Below are positions 5,706 through 7,337 of a stretch of DNA of 7,337 nucleotides, in pieces. The stretch is from NCBI GenBank assembly GCA_900547765.1, contig URIA01000067.1, positions 1 to 7,337 on the forward strand, written 5' to 3'. The position numbers and the translations under genes were made by a program. The stretch comes from an uncultured Collinsella sp. Its GTDB lineage: Bacteria > Actinomycetota > Coriobacteriia > Coriobacteriales > Coriobacteriaceae. The notes beneath the pieces were generated by a model that searched no databases, was not told the origin of the DNA, and saw nothing but the letters and a program-made list of their open reading frames with translations. Positions within the stretch are counted from its first letter, which is position 1, and each line of letters starts with the position of its first letter.

Positions 5706-5714
5706 TGTTAGACT
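5706..5714 (+). promoter_or_regulatory. Possible extended -10 promoter of cca
   Basis: TGTTAGACT reads as an extended -10 (TG, one base, then TAGACT, four of six to consensus). No good -35 is found at the usual distance; a TTGACG at 5668-5673 is too far upstream for this -10. Transcription would start near 5721, about 40 bases before the ATG. Confidence 0.35.
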
Positions 5715-5761
5715 TCTTGAGAACCATCGATTAACGCTCACAAGTGCAGGAGGCCATAGGC

Positions 5762-7156
5762 ATGTGCAATGTTTCGCTCAACGGTACTCAACCGTCCGAT
5801 GCGTCCCTGCGCGTCCTGCGCGCGCTTGAAGCGGCTGGTCTTGAGGCTTGGTACGTGGGCGGTTGGGTGCGCGACGCCCTTATGGGGTACCCCAGCCACG
5901 ATGTTGATATGTGCTGTAGCGGCCTGTGGCAGGAGTCCAAAGCGGAGCTCGAGGCCGCCGGCATCGCGGTTGTGGAATCGGGCATTAAATTTGGCGGAAT
6001 CACGGCTATTTCCGATGGCGAGCGTATCGAGGTCACCACGTACCGTCTGGATGGCTTTTACACCGATGGTCGTCATCCCCAGAGTGTGGAGCGTGCCGCC
6101 TCGCTCGAGGACGATCTGGCGCGCCGCGACTTTACCGTCAATGCCATGGCCTGGCATCCCGAGCGCGGGCTTGTCGACCGCTACGACGGCCAGGGTGACT
6201 TGGAGCGCAAGCTGATTCGCGCTGTCGGCGATCCCAAGCGTCGCTTTAACGAGGACGCCCTGCGCATGCTGCGTGCGGTGCGCTTTGCCTGCCGTCTGGA
6301 CTTTATGATTGAGCCCGAGACCAAGCGTGCGCTTGCCGAGTGCGCGCCGCTGCTCGATGCCGTGGCGCGTGAGCGTGTGGGTATTGAGCTCGAGGGCATT
6401 CTTTCGACCGGTCATGGGGGAGACGCGATGCTCCGCTATCCCGAGCTCATCTGTGCCGCCGTGCCCGAGTTGGCAGCGGGTCGCGGGTTTGATCAGCGCA
6501 GTGTCTATCATGCGTTTAACGTCTACGTGCATATCGCCCGTGTGCTGACGGTGGCGGGGGAGCTCGCGCTGTGTGACGGCGTCGCGCCCTCGTCGAGCCT
6601 TATGTGGGCGGCGTTTTTGCACGATGTGTCCAAGCCCGAGTGCTTCACGGTCGATCACGCCGGCAGCGGACACTTCTACGGTCATCCAGAGCTCGGCGCC
6701 AAGAAGGCGCGCGTCATTATGGATTGCCTGGCGCTCTCGCACGACTTGGTGCGCGACGTGTGCCTGCTCATCAAATATCACGACAAGCCGCTGCGCCCAG
6801 AGCGCTCCTGCCTGCTCAATATGATGCGCGCGCTTTCGGGTGAGGGCGTCGACACAGCCCGCCTTATTGATGAGCTCATGGATCTTAAGCGTGCTGATAC
6901 GCTCGGCAAGGCCCCGTCGTGCTTCTATTACGTTGAGACGATTGAGGAGATGCGCGCGATGGCGCACGAGCTGCTGAAGGCAGGGGAGCCCTATACGCTC
7001 AAGATGCTCTCCATCAACGGCGGCGACCTGATCCGTGCCGGAGTCAAGCCCGGGCCGGAACTGGGTCAGCTTCTCAACTCCGCCCTCGACGCCGTGATCG
7101 AAGACAACATTCCCAACGATCGCGAAGCTCTTTTGGTCCATCTCAACTTGAATTAG
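5762..7156 (+). CDS. cca: CCA-adding tRNA nucleotidyltransferase with HD domain
   Basis: A 464-residue class II nucleotidyltransferase that builds or repairs the 3' CCA end of tRNAs from CTP and ATP without a nucleic-acid template. The N-terminal head has YVGGWVRDALMG (Gly33-Gly34, Arg37-Asp38) and the metal-binding pair Asp47/Asp49 in HDVDM. RRDFTVNAMA follows at 121-130, then the EDALRMLRAVRFACRLDF helix region. An HD phosphohydrolase-type domain follows (LHDVSKP, His287-Asp288), with HFYGHPELGAKKA and a later KYHD. Some bacterial CCA enzymes carry such domains. ATG 5762 is used because AGGAGG (5748-5753) lies eight bases upstream; the in-frame GTG at 5744 precedes that site. A poly(A) polymerase or a CC-only enzyme is possible from the fold, but CCA-adding is the default where one gene is seen. 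It is unrelated in function to the upstream PTS genes. A tRNA gene lies 127 bases downstream. Confidence 0.93.
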   Translation: MCNVSLNGTQPSDASLRVLRALEAAGLEAWYVGGWVRDALMGYPSHDVDMCCSGLWQESKAELEAAGIAVVESGIKFGGITAISDGERIEVTTYRLDGFYTDGRHPQSVERAASLEDDLARRDFTVNAMAWHPERGLVDRYDGQGDLERKLIRAVGDPKRRFNEDALRMLRAVRFACRLDFMIEPETKRALAECAPLLDAVARERVGIELEGILSTGHGGDAMLRYPELICAAVPELAAGRGFDQRSVYHAFNVYVHIARVLTVAGELALCDGVAPSSSLMWAAFLHDVSKPECFTVDHAGSGHFYGHPELGAKKARVIMDCLALSHDLVRDVCLLIKYHDKPLRPERSCLLNMMRALSGEGVDTARLIDELMDLKRADTLGKAPSCFYYVETIEEMRAMAHELLKAGEPYTLKMLSINGGDLIRAGVKPGPELGQLLNSALDAVIEDNIPNDREALLVHLNLN

Positions 7157-7186
7157 CTACCCAGTTTACCTGCGTGTTCCATAACC

Positions 7187-7205
7187 TGCCGACAATTTTT
7201 CGGCA
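7187..7205 (+). terminator. Weak terminator-like hairpin after cca
   Basis: TGCCGA (7187-7192) is the exact complement of TCGGCA (7200-7205), with a seven-base loop CAATTTT. It is followed by ATTTGGAATTTCTTCTT, which is T-rich but lacks a clean T-run. It is short for a terminator. Confidence 0.35.
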
Positions 7206-7220
7206 ATTTGGAATTTCTTC

Positions 7221-7249
7221 TTGCGCTGACGTTTTTTGTCCCGTAATAT
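7221..7249 (+). promoter_or_regulatory. Promoter of the tRNA-Glu gene
   Basis: TTGCGC (7221-7226) and TAATAT (7244-7249) are 17 bases apart, the optimal spacing. Transcription would begin near 7256, leaving a leader of about 28 nt that contains a small GCAC/GTGC hairpin (7261-7272) before the mature 5' end. Confidence 0.55.
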
Positions 7250-7283
7250 ATTTCTTCGCAGCACGGCAGTGCAGATGTCATGT

Positions 7284-7337
7284 GGCCCGTTCGTCTAGCG
7301 GTTTAGGACGCCGCCCTCTCAAGGCGGAGATCACCAG
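7284..7337 (+). tRNA. tRNA-Glu (anticodon CTC), 3' end beyond the window
   Basis: The acceptor 5' strand is GGCCCGT (7284-7290). The D arm is GTCT (7293-7296) with GGAC (7306-7309) around AGCGGTTTA. The anticodon stem CCGCC (7311-7315)/GGCGG (7323-7327) encloses the loop CTCTCAA, so positions 34-36 are CTC (7318-7320), reading GAG codons for glutamate. The body closely follows bacterial tRNA-Glu. The window stops at the start of the T stem, so the T arm, acceptor 3' strand and any encoded CCA cannot be seen. Confidence 0.93.

Noticed and set aside
5738..7141. Long minus-strand open frame of 467 aa opposite cca
   Set aside because: It mirrors the cca coding frame, with no recognisable domain and no ribosome site upstream of its start.

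Overview
This is a GC-rich chromosomal segment of a high-GC Gram-positive bacterium. Codon use, strong purine-rich Shine-Dalgarno sites and the gene set fit the Coriobacteriia, most likely a Collinsella-like gut actinobacterium. That assignment is inference from style and content, not from a marker gene. All genes lie on the + strand.

Layout. (1) 1-785: the 3' part of a fructose-type PTS permease, with the end of the EIIC membrane domain, an Ala/Pro-rich linker and a C-terminal EIIA domain, followed by a clear intrinsic terminator. (2) 786-1337: about 550 bases without a credible gene. It holds that terminator, a perfect 24-bp inverted repeat with a short spacer (871-941), a 152-nt imperfect palindrome (1048-1199), and the promoter and leader region of ptsH. 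(3) 1338-3438: ptsH (HPr) and ptsI (Enzyme I), the two general PTS phosphocarriers, separated by two consecutive RNA hairpins. (4) 3513-4445: a PfkB-family 1-phosphofructokinase, probably co-transcribed with ptsI, ending in a strong terminator. (5) 4634-5566: a second 310-aa 1-phosphofructokinase paralogue with its own promoter-like element and terminator. (6) 5762-7156: a class II CCA-adding tRNA nucleotidyltransferase with an HD domain. (7) 7284-7337: the 5' part of tRNA-Glu(CTC), cut by the window end, with a promoter upstream.

How it works together. PEP phosphorylates Enzyme I, then HPr, then the EIIA domain of the permease. Fructose would enter as fructose-1-phosphate, and one or both PfkB kinases would convert it to fructose-1,6-bisphosphate for glycolysis. 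Positions 1-5566 are therefore a compact fructose uptake and phosphorylation locus that also carries the cell's general PTS enzymes. The cca-tRNA segment is an unrelated housekeeping unit.

The protein families are well known, and I see no clearly new multi-gene system. The less ordinary signals are in the non-coding DNA: two palindromic elements upstream of ptsH, a ptsH leader that can fold two mutually exclusive ways with one fold burying the ribosome site, and stacked hairpins between ptsH and ptsI. On the protein side, the two kinases share unusual substitutions in conserved PfkB motifs.
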